Assembly (NCBI GenBank): GCA_016946835.1
Contig: JACVTC010000064.1
Location: 366,001-430,000 of the forward strand
Length of the DNA stretch: 64,000 nucleotides
From: Neocallimastix lanati (nom. inval.)
Taxonomy: Eukaryota; Neocallimastigomycota; Neocallimastigomycetes; Neocallimastigales; Neocallimastigaceae
Direction: 5' to 3'
Shown: one piece after another, positions 40,292 through 56,540 of the stretch
Layout of the letters: every line of letters begins with the position of its first letter
Position numbering within the stretch: position 1 is the stretch's first letter
Position numbers and translations under genes: made by a program
Notes under the pieces: generated by a model
What the model saw: only the letters and a program-made list of their open reading frames with translations
Told to the model about the DNA's origin: nothing
Database searches by the model: none

Positions 40292-40640
40292 TTATTATTA
40301 ATACTATTTGTATAGGATGTACATGGAAGACTTTGTAATACTAATTCTTCTTTACTATATCGGTTCATCGTTGCTCTCTCTTGTTTGTGAAGGATTTTTT
40401 TTTTTTTTTTTTTTTTTTTTACTATTCCAGTCAAAGAGTAATTCAAGAGAGCTATTTACGACTGGTACAGGGCTGTTAAGGTAATCCGTGAGACTAACAA
40501 TATAAGGAACATTAGACCCAGGACTCTTTAATAGGAGTTCTTTTAAATATTTCTGTTCCCCCCCCCGGGGTATCAAATTGTAACTTATTTAAAGTTAAAG
40601 TTCCACCAAGAAGGAACATAAAAATATATTCATAAATTTA
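40120..40640 (-). repeat. Dispersed repeat family, copy B
   Basis: The minus-strand frame from about 40618 reads FLLGGTLTLNKLQF, then a C-run region (40560-40567), YLKELLLKSPGSNVPYIVSL and DYLNSPVPVVNSSLELL. It aligns with copy A at 592-777. Both copies have an A-run on that strand at the same place (here 40395-40420), and both continue with related sequence into a second frame. Copy B has an additional A-run at 40265-40290 where copy A has ordinary sequence, showing homopolymer growth after the copies separated. Class unknown. Confidence 0.6.
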
Positions 40641-41615
40641 CTTTTTCTAATCTAATATAGATGAGTAGTAATCCATGCTCTTCCAATTAGCTTAATGATA
40701 TTAAATAATAATAAAAAATAATATAAAATAATATAAAATAAAAAGCAAATAAGAAAATAAAAAAAAAAAAAAATATTTAAAAAATTAAATCATTAATCAT
40801 AAATAAATAAAGATTTAAAAAAATAATAATAATAATAATAAATAAAAATAACATGAACTCAAAAATATTATTATAAAAAATTATAATAATTATGATAATG
40901 ATTCTTTTTTTTTTTTTTTTTATTTTTATTTAATTTTTTCAATTTTAACTTTAGATAAATTCAATATAAATAATAAATAAATAAATATACATATATAATT
41001 CTTTATTTTTTCATTTTTTATTCTATTAAATGATTTTTATATTTAAAGTTATTTTATTATTTTTATTTTTTTATTTTTTATTTTTTTTTTTTTTCTATTT
41101 TTTATTTTTTAATTTTATTTTTTTATTTTTCATTTTTTATATTTTATTTTTTTTTTATTTTTTATTTTTTATTTTTTTTTTATTTCTAATTTCTTTTTTT
41201 TTTTTATTAAATTACAATAAAAAAAAAAAAATATAAAAAATTAAGTTTTTTTTTATATTTATTCTATTTATTCCAGCCTTTTTTAAGGCTTTTTTTTTTT
41301 TTTTTTAATTAATTTTTTTCAAGCATTTTTTTTTTAGTTTTTTTTTTTCTTTAGTTCTTTATATGAATTTTTTATCTTTTTTTATTTTGTTTTATTTGGA
41401 TTTTTTCTTTCAATATTATAAATTATAAAAAAAGGTAAAGTATCATAAGCTGACACCTTTAAACTGGTTTTCAACTATTTATTAATTAATTATATTAAAA
41501 TAATATTAATGTTAATAAAATATTAATATCTTAATTTTTTATATAATTTCTTTTTATATTTTATATAACATTTACATATATTTATGTAAATATTTATTAA
41601 AAATAAAAATTACTT
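40641..41615. other. AT-rich spacer
   Basis: Long T-runs and TTTTTA repeats (41040-41200) generate a poly-Phe frame with no meaning. A small patch near 41437-41480 (GTAAAGTATCATAAGCTGACACC) is more complex and could belong to the 3' region of the short minus-strand gene. Confidence 0.6.
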
Positions 41616-41717
41616 TCAGTTAAATGGATTGGCACCACCTAATCTACCAGAACCCATGTTATCAATTTTTCTCTTGATAGCAATAATTAAATCATGGAAA
41701 TTCTTAATTTGACTCAT
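41616..41717 (-). CDS. Possible micro-protein of 33 residues
   Basis: A complete ATG-to-TGA frame begins MSQIKNFHDLIIAIKRKIDN and ends GSGRLGGANPFN. It is much less AT-biased than its surroundings, with the ATT/GCT/GGT/AAG codon style of the intact genes here, and follows a long T-run in the usual 5' position. TGA is followed by AAAGTAATTT, which resembles a splice donor, but the stop precedes it. The N-terminal part could form an amphipathic helix. I recognise no family. It may be a genuine small protein, a first exon with an alternative donor inside it, or a remnant. Confidence 0.45.
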   Translation of the reverse strand: MSQIKNFHDLIIAIKRKIDNMGSGRLGGANPFN

Positions 41718-41727
41718 TTTTGATTTT

Positions 41728-41765
<38 letters not shown>

Positions 41766-42079
41766 TATTAGTTTTGTTTAGTTTGTAAAATAATTTAAAT
41801 AAATTATTTTAATAAATTAGTAATAAAGATTTAAAAAAAAATACTAATAATAATAATAATAATAATATTTTTTTGGATTCAAATGAGCTCTATTTATATT
41901 AAAATTAATTAAAAATAAAAATAAAAATAAAAATTAAAAAAAACAAAAAAAAAAGAAAAATTACATATATAAAAAAAAAAAAAAAAAAAAAAAATAGAAT
42001 AAAAAAAATTATATATATTTATATATTTAAATAAATTAATTCGATTTAAATGAAATAGTATGATTAATGATTTTTTTTT

Positions 42080-42290
42080 TTTTTAAGATTGAGATTAATA
42101 AGAGGGAAGGACAACAGGATCAAATGTTCCCTACACATTAGTAATTATATAGTCTAGCAAAAGGAATACTTATCATGGCGAGCAAACAACCTAACTTCGT
42201 TTATAGGGAAAACTACCCTGGAAGGATGAAAATCGCTCCCCCCCCCATAAAAAAGAAGCCTTATATGTGTCAAGAATAAAAACCGGAAAG
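42080..42290. repeat. GC-richer island with a 9-base C-run
   Basis: Contains an ATG-led plus-strand frame at 42176 (MASKQPNFVYRENYPGRMKI, then stop at about 42280) and a run of nine C at 42238-42246. The sequence is too complex for the local background and reads partly as protein, but no family is evident. It is probably a repeat or gene fragment. Confidence 0.4.
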
Positions 42291-42698
42291 ATATGATTAA
42301 TATAAATTGTTTTTTATTTTTGGAAAATACTAAAATAAATAATAATAATAATAATAATAAATATTACAAATAAAAATAATATAAATAATAATATAAATAA
42401 TATAAATAATATAAATATAAATATAAATATAAATAGTATGAATAATAGTAATAATATGAATAATATGTACAATGATCTCCACTATTAATATTAATTATTA
42501 ATTTTATTATTAATAATTTAAGTAATTAAATTAATATGGATTATAATGATTAAATAATAAAAAATAAACAGTTAAATATTAATAATTAATTTAGAACTTT
42601 AACATGAATATAAGTTTTATCATGATCAAGAGCAGTTATTTCTTATTAGTAATTATGAATTAATGATTCATGATTATTATGTTTTAATTTTTTTATTT

Positions 42699-42853
<155 letters not shown>

Positions 42854-43614
42854 CACATAATTATAGAAAATGATAAAATAATAAAAATAATAGAAACAAT
42901 ATAAATTAAATAAAAATTTTTTTTCCATTTTTGTTCTTTTCTTTTTTCTTTTATTTCAATTATTGTTTTCTATTTCTTCTATATCTTAAATGATTTTATT
43001 TAAAAAAAAAAAAATACATAAATGTATGTAAATTAATTTTATTTTGTCTTCTTAATCATACAAAAATAAAAATAAAATGATAATAAAACAATTCATAAAT
43101 AATAAAAAAAAAAAAAAAAAAAGAATAAAAAATAAAAAAAGTTTTTCGATTTAAATAAAAAAAAATATTTATTAATGTTCTTTTAAATACTTTAAATAAT
43201 AAATTATTAAATAATAATTAATAAAATATAAATTATTATTATTTATATTATATTTTACTAAAATTAGAAAAGAAAAGAAAAGAATTTTTTTGTTTTTGTT
43301 TTTTTTTTCTTTTTTTTGTTTGTTTTTTCTGATTTTAAAAATTTTAGTGTTAGCATTATAAAAAAAAAAAAAAATTATTTTATTTTTTTCTTAAAACTTT
43401 ATCTCTCTTAACAAAAAAAAAAAAATAATAAAAAAAGAAGAAAGAAGAAAAAGAATATAAGAACAAAAAAAAAAATCTTTTTTTTTTTTTATTAATATTT
43501 TTCTTTTCTTCTTTTTATATGTTTTTTATTTTTTTTTTTTTTTTTTTAATCTAAATTAAATATTTAAATAATTAATAAAAGATGTTTATTTTTAATAATT
43601 TAAATATATATATT

Positions 43615-43812
43615 CAATGCTACCAAATATGGTACATATTGTGGTAGTAAAAAAAAATAAAAAATAAATAAAAAATAAAAAAAAATAAAGGTAGTTGTTC
43701 CCCTTTAGTAATGATATCCATTCGATCATCTTTTTCATTTTAAAAATAAATTAAATACTTTTATATATATATATATTATTACCATAATATGTACTACATT
43801 TGGGACATTCAT
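43615..43812. repeat. Small element with imperfect terminal inverted repeats
   Basis: Left end AATGCTACCAAATATGGTAC pairs imperfectly with the right end GTACTACATTTGGGACATT; the inner parts ATATTGTGGTA and TACCATAATAT extend the pairing. The interior is unique and non-coding (GTAGTTGTTCCCC..). Size and structure fit a MITE-like element. Confidence 0.5.
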
Positions 43813-43978
43813 TTTCAATTATTATTATTTTTTTTTTTTATGAAAAACAACCACATCTTGATAATAATAATAAATTATTTATAATTTAGATCCACATCTT
43901 AAAACCTAATTAAATTAAATTTTAAAAACTACAAAAAAAAAAAAAAAAAGTGTATTAATTATTTGTAATATATATATT

Positions 43979-44180
43979 AGTTCATAAGTCGATTTTTTTA
44001 TGTTGAATATTAATATATTATTACTATTATTATTATTATTTATACTATTTATACAAATATAAGGTAAAAAAAAAACCTATTAAAATTATAAAAAAAAAAT
44101 AATTAATAGGAAAATAAACAAAAAGACTTATTAATAAATCTAAATTTATTCAACATAAAAAAATCGACTTATGAACTAAG
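43979..44180. repeat. Second small element with long inverted repeats
   Basis: AGTTCATAAGTCGATTTTTT at about 43979 is mirrored by AAAAAATCGACTTATGAACT near 44157, giving arms of about 29 bases around a 140-base core. A second pairing, AACAAAAAGACTTA with TAAGTCTTTTTGTT, overlaps the right end. The core is non-coding. Confidence 0.65.
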
Positions 44181-45008
44181 TCTTTTTGTTTTGTTTTATT
44201 TTCTTTTGTTTTAACATATCTATGAAACAAATGAGAGAATAAAAAAAAAAGTTATAGGTGTTTAATTATATTAATATTATATACATTAAAACACTTATCT
44301 TTGTGGATAATTTTCTTATTTAAATATTTAATTACTTTGTTAATAAATAAACGAATAAAAGTTTAAAAATAATCAAATTTTTAAAAAATTAATATTTTGA
44401 ACCTTTTAATCACAAATGCTATAAAAATGAACATATGTAGTAACATATTTGTATACTTAATAATAAGTATTAAATATAAAATTTATATATAGAAATAAGA
44501 ATTTAATATTAATATAATATATATATATATATATTGAATAAATGTTTTTGGTTAAATAATATTAAATAAAATAATAATAATAAAATAATAATAATAATAA
44601 AATAATAATAATGAAATAATAAGAAGAATGAAATAATGCTAATAATAATAAATAAAATAAATTTAAAACTTTGATTATAGGCCATTATTTATTTTTTTTT
44701 TTTTTTTCTATTTTATTAATTAAATTATAATAAAATAAAATAAAATAAAATATTTTTAAATATAAGTCATGGTCAAAATTAGAATGATTGTGGGAGTTAA
44801 AAGAAATGAATAATTATATACTATATAATAATTTTTAATTTACATATACCCTAAAAAAAAAATAGTATATATATATATATATATATATATAAATTATAAT
44901 TATTTCCTTGTTTAAAAAAAAAATTCTCATAAAACATATATATCATTAAAATATATTTTTTATTTAATTGGTCATAACAATAATAAAAATGAGAGATAAT
45001 ATATTTAA

Positions 45009-45040
<32 letters not shown>

Positions 45041-45084
45041 GAGAGGATTATAAAATCAGCTTTCCATGATAAAAATTAACCAAT

Positions 45085-45117
<33 letters not shown>

Positions 45118-45263
45118 AAATTTAATATTAATAGTAATATTAATAATAACATATTTGTATATTTAAAAAAAAAAAAAATAAAATAAAATAAAATAAAAAT
45201 TAAAAAATTTAAAAATATAATAATAATTTATAACATGTATTTAATTAATAATAATAAATTTTA

Positions 45264-45369
45264 TTATAAAAAAATTTCTAATTACATTTATTATTATTTT
45301 ATTATATATGTTTATTTAATTGCTTTAAAATAAAAATTTCTTTTTTTTTAAATAATTTAATATATATAG

Positions 45370-45404
<35 letters not shown>

Positions 45405-45526
45405 TTTTGTTTTGTTTTTGTTATAAAAAAATTTCTAATTACATTTATTATTATTTTATTATATATGTTTATTTAATTGCTTTAAAATAAAAATTTCTTT
45501 TTTTTTAAATAATTTAATATATATAG

Positions 45527-45565
<39 letters not shown>

Positions 45566-45577
45566 TTTTAAGTATAT
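45264..45577. repeat. 157-bp tandem duplication
   Basis: The unit starting TTATAAAAAAATTTCTAATT at 45264 is repeated at 45421 with no visible change through TTTAATATATATAGAATTA and a TA run. The match fades after the TTTTTTT that follows. Such high identity implies a very recent event or an assembly artefact. Confidence 0.8.
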
Positions 45578-45760
45578 GCGTATATTTATTTCTTTTATTG
45601 TTTTACTAAACTAATGATAATAATAATAATAATAATTTTATTATTATTATTTATTATTTATTATTTATTACATCTATATATATATAAATATATGGATTTG
45701 GGTTATATCTATTATTATTTTTTACATTTATTTTTTATATAAATATATATAAATATGATG

Positions 45761-45791
<31 letters not shown>

Positions 45792-46076
45792 ATTATTTAA
45801 TTGCTTATCTATTTATTTCTATAATATATATTGAATATTTTGATTGATTTGTAATAATAAAAATAATAATAAAAAATAAAAAAAAAAAAATAAAAAAAAA
45901 AAAAAACAGATTTAAAAAATTTTTTTTTTTTTTTAATTTATTTATATTTTGTATTTAAAAATTTTTTTTTTCTTTCTTTTTTTTATTTTATTATTATTGT
46001 TGTTGTTGATATTACTGTTTTTTATTTATTATTTATTATTATTAAAAATAAGAATAGAAATAAAAATAAAAATAAA

Positions 46077-49462
<3,386 letters not shown>

Positions 49463-50446
49463 TGATAATACTGATATATTTATATTATACGATATTATAA
49501 TAAAAAAAAATTATTTTTACCTTGTATATATTTAATATATATATGTATATATTAATACAAACAAATATCTAATTTTTTTTTGATTTTTTTTTTTTAATAA
49601 TTTATGCATTTACTTAATTATATTAAATATATTACATAAATTGATAAAAAAAAAAAATAAAATAAAATAAAATAAAATATCTATTCTAATACTTATAATA
49701 AAATAATATTAAAAATACAAATATATTGATAGTTTGAAATTTCACTCTATATAACTATAAATTATATAATATATTGAAATTAATTTTTATACAATTATTA
49801 TTATTATATTTAATTATTTTCTTTAGTTATAATTAAAAATTATGAATTTATATGATCTTAAAAAGTAACTAATAGATATTTCAATTTTCATATATTTTTA
49901 ATAAAAAACAATAAAAAATAAAATAAATATGGAAAAAATATTGATGAATACTTGTTAATAATAACATGTCTTACAAAGTATATATATATATATATATTAT
50001 TCAAAATTATAAATAATTTTTCACATAAACAAATATTATATTTTTTTTTATTATTTCACTATATTAATAAATTGAAATAATTTCAATATGCAAAATAAAA
50101 AAAAAATAAAATAAATACCTTTTTTTCTTTTTTTCTTTTTTTTTTTATTTTATTATTGTTATTATGTTTGTTATTATTTTATTATCAATTTCTATTATTT
50201 AATTTATTTTTTTATTCATAATTATTAAAGATTTTATTTTTAATTTTTGTTTTTTTTGTTTTTCGTTTTTCGTTTTTTGTTTTTTTTTTTTCATTTATAT
50301 TATTATTTAATATATCGTAAAGATATAATATATGAACACTTTTTTATTTTATTCTTTTTTTTTTTATTATTATTTATTTTATTTTAGTATTTTACTTTTA
50401 TATATTTTGTTATAATTATCTATATATTAATTTCTTTATTCCTTTA

Positions 50447-50502
<56 letters not shown>

Positions 50503-50992
50503 TAAATTTTTAAAAAAAAAATAAAAAAATAAAGTTTAAAAAAAAATACCCAAAAATATTTTTTAATATATTTTTCTGTTAATTTATAATTTTTTACAAT
50601 TTATTTTATTAAATAAATAGTTATATTATTTACTTATTTATTCATTTATTCATTTATTTATTTAAAAATATTAATAATTACAAATAAGAGGGAAATTATT
50701 AATGTTATAAATAAAAAAATATTCATTTTAATAAATTATATATATATATTCATTATTATTTATACAACTAAGAAAAAAAAATTTAATATAGATAATTAGT
50801 TTTATTAATAATTTATACTAATGGGTGATACATCAAATACTAATTAAAAGAAAAAGTAATAATAAACCAATTTTCTTTTAGTTTAAACACATTCATATTT
50901 ATATTTTTTTTATTATATAAGATATTATAATTTCAATAAAAATTAAAATTTATCAATTAATAATAGTTGATATTTTTTTTCTTTTTACTTTA

Positions 50993-51037
<45 letters not shown>

Positions 51038-52094
51038 TTCTTATAATCAAAGTATAATATTACAAATCAAATTATTGGTAAAAGATTTTTAAATATGATT
51101 AGATATCGAAGGAACAGTTTTTTTATTTTATATTATTTAGAATTGACTATTTTTTTTTTTTTTTATATTTATTTATTTATTTATTTTAAGTCATTTACTT
51201 ATTCATGATTAATAAATATGTATTAAAAATATTTATTGATTAAACTTTATTAAATGTCATGTTTAAAAAATTACCATGATAGAAGTAATATAAATATTTT
51301 ATTTAAATAATAATAATAATAGTAAATAATAATAATAAATAATAATAGATCAACATTATAAATTATAATTGATTAATGTATACATTTTTTTTTCTTTAAT
51401 TATTTATTAAAAATTAATTATTGATTTAAAGATTTAAGGTGAATAAAAAATAAGTTTAACTTTTTATATCTAAAACTATTTTGATCTATTTTTCATATAA
51501 AAAAAAGTTTAAATTATTACAGTATAAAAAAAAAAAATTAATTATTTAAAATTTTATTAGAATTTAAATTTAAATATATACATATATTAATAAAGATATA
51601 AAAATAACAATATTTATATTAAAATACACTTAAATTTTGATTTAATTGTTAAAATTATCACAATTTTTTAACTAATTTTTAACTGTTATTGATGTTGATG
51701 ATGATATTTTTATTTTATCATATTACTAGAGGTAGTGGTTGTTATTACATTAATCTATGTATTTTAATTTAACTATATAATGTATATAATAAACAAAGGT
51801 ATAGTAAAACTAAGTAAATCTGTATAGTTTTATATAAATAAGCTTGCGATGCCAGTTTTAGTTTTTGAGCCAATAAATTTAATTTTACTATAATATTTAT
51901 TTCTACTAGTTTTAAACATGCATTATATAAAAATATATATTTTTTAATTATATTTTCAATATCATCCTCAAAATTATTACTTTTAAATTGTATTGATGAT
52001 CTTGTTATTTTTTTTTTCCCTAAATTATCTTTTCTATAAATAAATTATTTTCTTGGATTATTTCCTTCTTTTTTAATTATATTATATACTTTTA
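49463..52094. other. AT-rich spacer upstream of the phosphatase gene
   Basis: Holds A-runs of 44 (50453-50496) and 40 bases (50996-51035). A patch at about 51690-51900 is slightly more complex, without an ORF. The region 51900-52090 may extend the decayed gene that follows on the minus strand. Confidence 0.6.
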
Positions 52095-52395
52095 TCATAT
52101 TAGAAATATATAAATAAAATTATAACGTTCAATGAATTCAGAAGTGTTGAAAAAATATTTTGCTACATCTTCCACTATATCATTAAGTTCATTATACATG
52201 GTAAATTTTAATGGTAAATATTCCCCTGAAGTAATATCTATCGAATTACTATCAAATTTTGTATTTAAATAAGATATAGGATGGTCTTGTTGAGGCATTA
52301 CTCTGAACATAATCAACCGAATTATTCCTGAATATATAGTTGTTATCATTAAATATATTATTAAGTATTGAATTGGTAGAATATATACCTCCACC
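52095..52395 (-). pseudogene. Fragment of a beta-helix/Pmp-like surface receptor gene
   Basis: The minus strand begins in one frame with GGGIYSTNSILNNIFNDNN, then FRNNSVDYVQSNASTRPSYI, and continues after a one-base shift as LNTKFDSNSIDITSGEYLPL, FTMYNELNDIVEDVAKYFF. A GGGIYS turn followed by an N-rich stretch is characteristic of right-handed beta-helix repeats. The IDITSGEYLPLKFTMYNELN section resembles the segment that follows such repeats in large gut-fungal surface proteins, some of which end in a family 3 GPCR. No flanking exons are recognisable. TTTATAG before GGTGGAGG could be an old splice acceptor. The family link rests on pattern memory only. Confidence 0.45.
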
Positions 52396-52479
52396 TATAA
52401 ATAATGTATGATATATAAAATATATATAATATATATAATATAGTAATATAATATATATAATATATATATTAGTTGGTAT

Positions 52480-52662
52480 TGTTAAGAGTCAGGAATTTAT
52501 GGTTTATAATTATGTTAACTTTACATATATTTTTATGATAAAGATTCACTATTCTAAATTAAATGCTTTTATACTATTTCTTTGTACTTTGTTCATTATT
52601 TATATTACAATTTTTTTGATACTTTTGAATCCCATTTTTTCCATATTTCGCATAGTCAAACA
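52480..52662. repeat. Left LTR of the 52.5-54.5 kb copia element
   Basis: Starts TGTTAAGAGTC, ends GTCAAACA, and shares TTTATGATAAAG, TTTTATACTATT and TATTACAAT with its partner and with the repeats at 10565 and 11997. Confidence 0.65.
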
Positions 52663-53417
52663 CTCCCCTTAAACCTAGTTATTCTATATAATGAATATAT
52701 TGGTTAACTAGTGAATATGTGTATATAAAATTATCCTATTTTATAATATTAACTTGATATTGTTATTTCTATTCTAAATTAATTTTACATGAATAAATTA
52801 ATTTTTACGTTGTTTTAATTTCTTTAATCCGATTTAAATATTGTTAAAATAATTTTCTTTAATATATTTGCAATTTAATAATTTCCCCATCCTTAATACA
52901 AAGTATTTAATATTATTATATCATTAATATTAAATGTATCTATAACATCTCATATAATATATGATTTTATATCTCATTTATAGGATAGAGGTCTTTCTCA
53001 TGAAAGGTGATATTATAACCATCTCAATTTGTGGGAATAGCTCTTATAAATCGCGTTATACATCATTTCAATTATAATCCGCTTTGAAGATTAACGCTAA
53101 CTTTTTTTTTACGAATATTCACTTTGTAGTTTTAAAGATAACTATTAAAAATATATTATTAATTATATATTAGTGTACTTGATGAAAATTCTTAGGGTAT
53201 TAAAAATTGATTTCATTTATAATTAACTATATTATTCTAGTCATTTATACTTATTAGTAAATAATGTAAATTGTTACATAATTTAGGGGTTATTTTTTAC
53301 TAATTTTCTCTATTAGGCTATTTTTATTTATTCCCAAAATAAATATTATTTTTAAATTTTTAAATAATTAGCACAAAGAATCAGTTAAGTAACTTTCCTT
53401 TAATATTTTATGTTCTT

Positions 53418-53464
<47 letters not shown>

Positions 53465-54328
53465 ATGTTTCCTATTTCCCCCTACCTCAAAAATCCAAAT
53501 TTATAACAAAGGATTTTATATATTTGAATTTTCTCATCATTAAAATATTAATAATAAATATTTAATAATTATAACTTCTTAACCATCTTGCAATCAATAA
53601 GTATAGTTTATAAATAGATAAATATCATCTATTTGTATATAACTCATATTTATTATTTTTATTATACTTTTTTAATTATGAAGGTTTGTATTATCATTAT
53701 ATTAAATTAGTTACTATCTAAATTCATTTCATGCTAGGTTTAATACTACTACTACTATTGATAGAAGGCTTCCATATCACTCTAGGAACTACCATTCTAT
53801 TTATATCACCCTTATTTATATCATAAATATTTGTGATATCTTTTTTTAAATAATTATGTATGGGATCTCTGATATATAATCGCCTCCATTATTGTTAATA
53901 TATATATATATAGGGGTGTTTGATATGTATAAATTCTTGTTAAAATAACTATACTTTAAATAATATGCTTTGCAGTTGGGTAAAAATCATTGTTTAAATA
54001 TATATGATGGCTTAAATCTTCGTTAAGTAATATATATTATTATGCAATTTAACCAGATTAAAAAGATTTTTTTTAGACTATGAATTAACCTTTTCACCAA
54101 CTCTGAGTATTGACAGTATAAAATTATTAATTGCTTTAACTGCAAAATTCCACTGGAATATCTATCAATAAGACGAGAAGGCTGCTTATTTAAATACTTC
54201 TATTGACGAGGAAATATATGTTGATATTCCTCAAGGTGACAAAATTATAGGAAATGTTGATTGGAGACCAAACAGAACATTATTCTGTCTTGAACAGTCT
54301 GGCTGACAATGGAATGAGACCCTTAATC

Positions 54329-54496
54329 TTTTAAGAGTCAAGAATTTATGGTTTAAAATTATATTAACTATAGTTATGTATTTTATGATAAAGACTTTCT
54401 ATTCTTAATTAAAGGCTTTTATACTATTACATTATGGCTTGTTTATTATTTATATTACAATTCAATACATTTGAAGCCTATTTTTCATATATTTCA
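54329..54496. repeat. Right LTR of the 52.5-54.5 kb copia element
   Basis: Begins directly after the truncated polymerase and ends near ATATTTCA; its last bases are less conserved than in the other three repeats. Confidence 0.6.
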
Positions 54497-54735
54497 CTCC
54501 CTCCTCAAGGGCAGAAGGAATAGTGAGGTAAATACAACACTTCACATTGGCAGATAATGTCCCAGTATTACTTAGTATTCAGCATTGGCGCTTTGAGAAG
54601 TATAGTATTGCTGAGAATTTTTCTTATACACCTTTTCTCGAGGTGCTTCTCCAGTTCCTAACTTCCCTTTGAAGGGAGGTCAGTATAACCTAACCCAATG
54701 AGATACGTACAAGTTCATCTTCAATGTTTAAATTC
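54497..54735 (-). repeat. Dispersed repeat family, copy C (tail only, inverted)
   Basis: Read in reverse complement this gives GTATCTCATTGGGTTAGG, TTCAAAGG, TTAGGAACTGGAG and AAGCACCTCGAG, matching 185-300. It lacks the HGGT coding part. It abuts the right LTR of the copia element, so that element probably inserted next to or into this copy. Confidence 0.6.
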
Positions 54736-54759
54736 ATTGTAGTATTTATTTGATATTCA

Positions 54760-55224
54760 ACTTTTTATTTCATAATATTCGTTTAGTCAAATTAAACCTA
54801 TATAATAAATTAAAGAACTATATTTAATATTTACTATTTAATATTTATTATTTATTATTTATTATTTATTATTTATTATTTATTATTTAGTATTTTAGTA
54901 TCTAGTATTTAGTATTTAGTATTTAGTATTTAGTATTTAGTATCTAATACTTAGCATTTATTATGTAATTAATATTTACCCCGCATTACAATTAAAATTA
55001 TTATATATAATATTAAATGAATATACTACATTTAATATCTTGTACATGAAGTTTATCCTATCTAATGATACATATTAATTATATTTTTTATTTTTTTTTT
55101 ACTAATTTTTTTTTTTATTTAAATAATAATAATTATATATATAATATTATAATATTATCATTCATATATATTTAATAATTTAATATAATAATGTTTAATT
55201 TTTTATGAAAAAGATGAATTATAC

Positions 55225-55255
<31 letters not shown>

Positions 55256-56440
55256 TTAATATTAATATTAATAATGAATATTAATCATACAAAATAATAA
55301 ATAATTAATAAAAAATAAAAAATAAGAAGTAATTATAAACATTTCGTAATAGTACTAAAAATATAAATAACAGATTATAAAGATCATTATAGTAATACAA
55401 ATAAAAGTAATGAAAAGCTCATTATCGTAAATAGTAATATAGATAATAATAAAGAAATAATAATAATATTAATACAAATAATGATAAATAAGATATAATA
55501 TATATCATGAGGTAAATATTTCATTCATTTATATTTTTAATTCAAACTTTCAGATATAATAATATTAAAAGTATATAAAATAATAACAGCTAATAACAAC
55601 AATGAAAAAAAAGAATGATTGTAATCAGGTAAATCTTCTTAAAAAAAAATAAAAGATTAATTATATTAAAGCATATCTTAATAAAAAAGAACTAAAAGAT
55701 TGTAATAAAGCATATCTTACTAAAAAAAAATAATAAAAAAAAAAAAAAGATAATAATAAAGTATATATTATTTGATGGGTTTAATCTTAACCTTTAATAA
55801 AAATTAAATATAATAATTTTGATATATATTATACATAAAATTCCAATATAATTCCCTAACCTGTAATATTAATTATTACTTATATATAATACAATTACGT
55901 ACAGTAATAAAAATAATCCTTTTTATTAATATAATAAAGATTACATTAATATAGTAATGATTTGTATAAAAATGATAGTTAAAATATAAATAAATAAAAA
56001 AATATAACTACTAATTAATACTTTATTTCTTAAAAAAAGTGAATCTTCATAATAAAAGGTCTTTGCTGTTAAGAACAAAATTTTATAAATTTCATTCTAT
56101 ATATTTTAAATGTAGGTTTTAACATTTTTTTTTATTCGATATTGTATTAATTACTTTAGGTAAAACAAAATAACATCAATATTAATATTAAATAGTTTGC
56201 AATTTTATTATTATAATAAAACTGGTAAATTTATTGGTAAAAAAACATAAATTTTTTTTAATTAGCATTAATATTTTGATAGTGGATAAATCAGAAATAA
56301 AATTGTGATAACAAATATTAATTTCATTGGTTAGATATTAATATAAGTAATATGATAATAAAAAGTTCAGATAAAAAAATTAGATAATGTTAATATAGAT
56401 AATGTATTAACATTTTTATGTGAATTTTGAGATATGAAGT

Positions 56441-56477
<37 letters not shown>

Positions 56478-56479
56478 AT

Positions 56480-56540
<61 letters not shown>

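Larger units (their letters stand above)
52480..54496 (+). mobile_element. Decayed Ty1/copia element with terminal direct repeats
   Basis: Bounded by related direct repeats at 52480-52662 (starting TGTTAAGAGTCAGGAATTT) and 54329-54496 (TTTTAAGAGTCAAGAATTT). Just inside the right repeat a reverse transcriptase fragment is readable from 54076 to about 54318: DYELTFSPTLSIDSIKLLIA, FHWNIYQ, stop, DEKAAYLNTSIDEEIYVDIP, then LFCLEQSG, stop, QWNE. This matches the ETFSPV..DVKSAYLNG.L.EEIYM..P..LYGLKQSGRQW segment of copia polymerases, with the two stops replacing conserved residues. The rest of the interior is non-coding and related to 10565-12183. Integrase and RNase H are missing. A 38-base A-run lies at 53425-53462. 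Confidence 0.75.
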
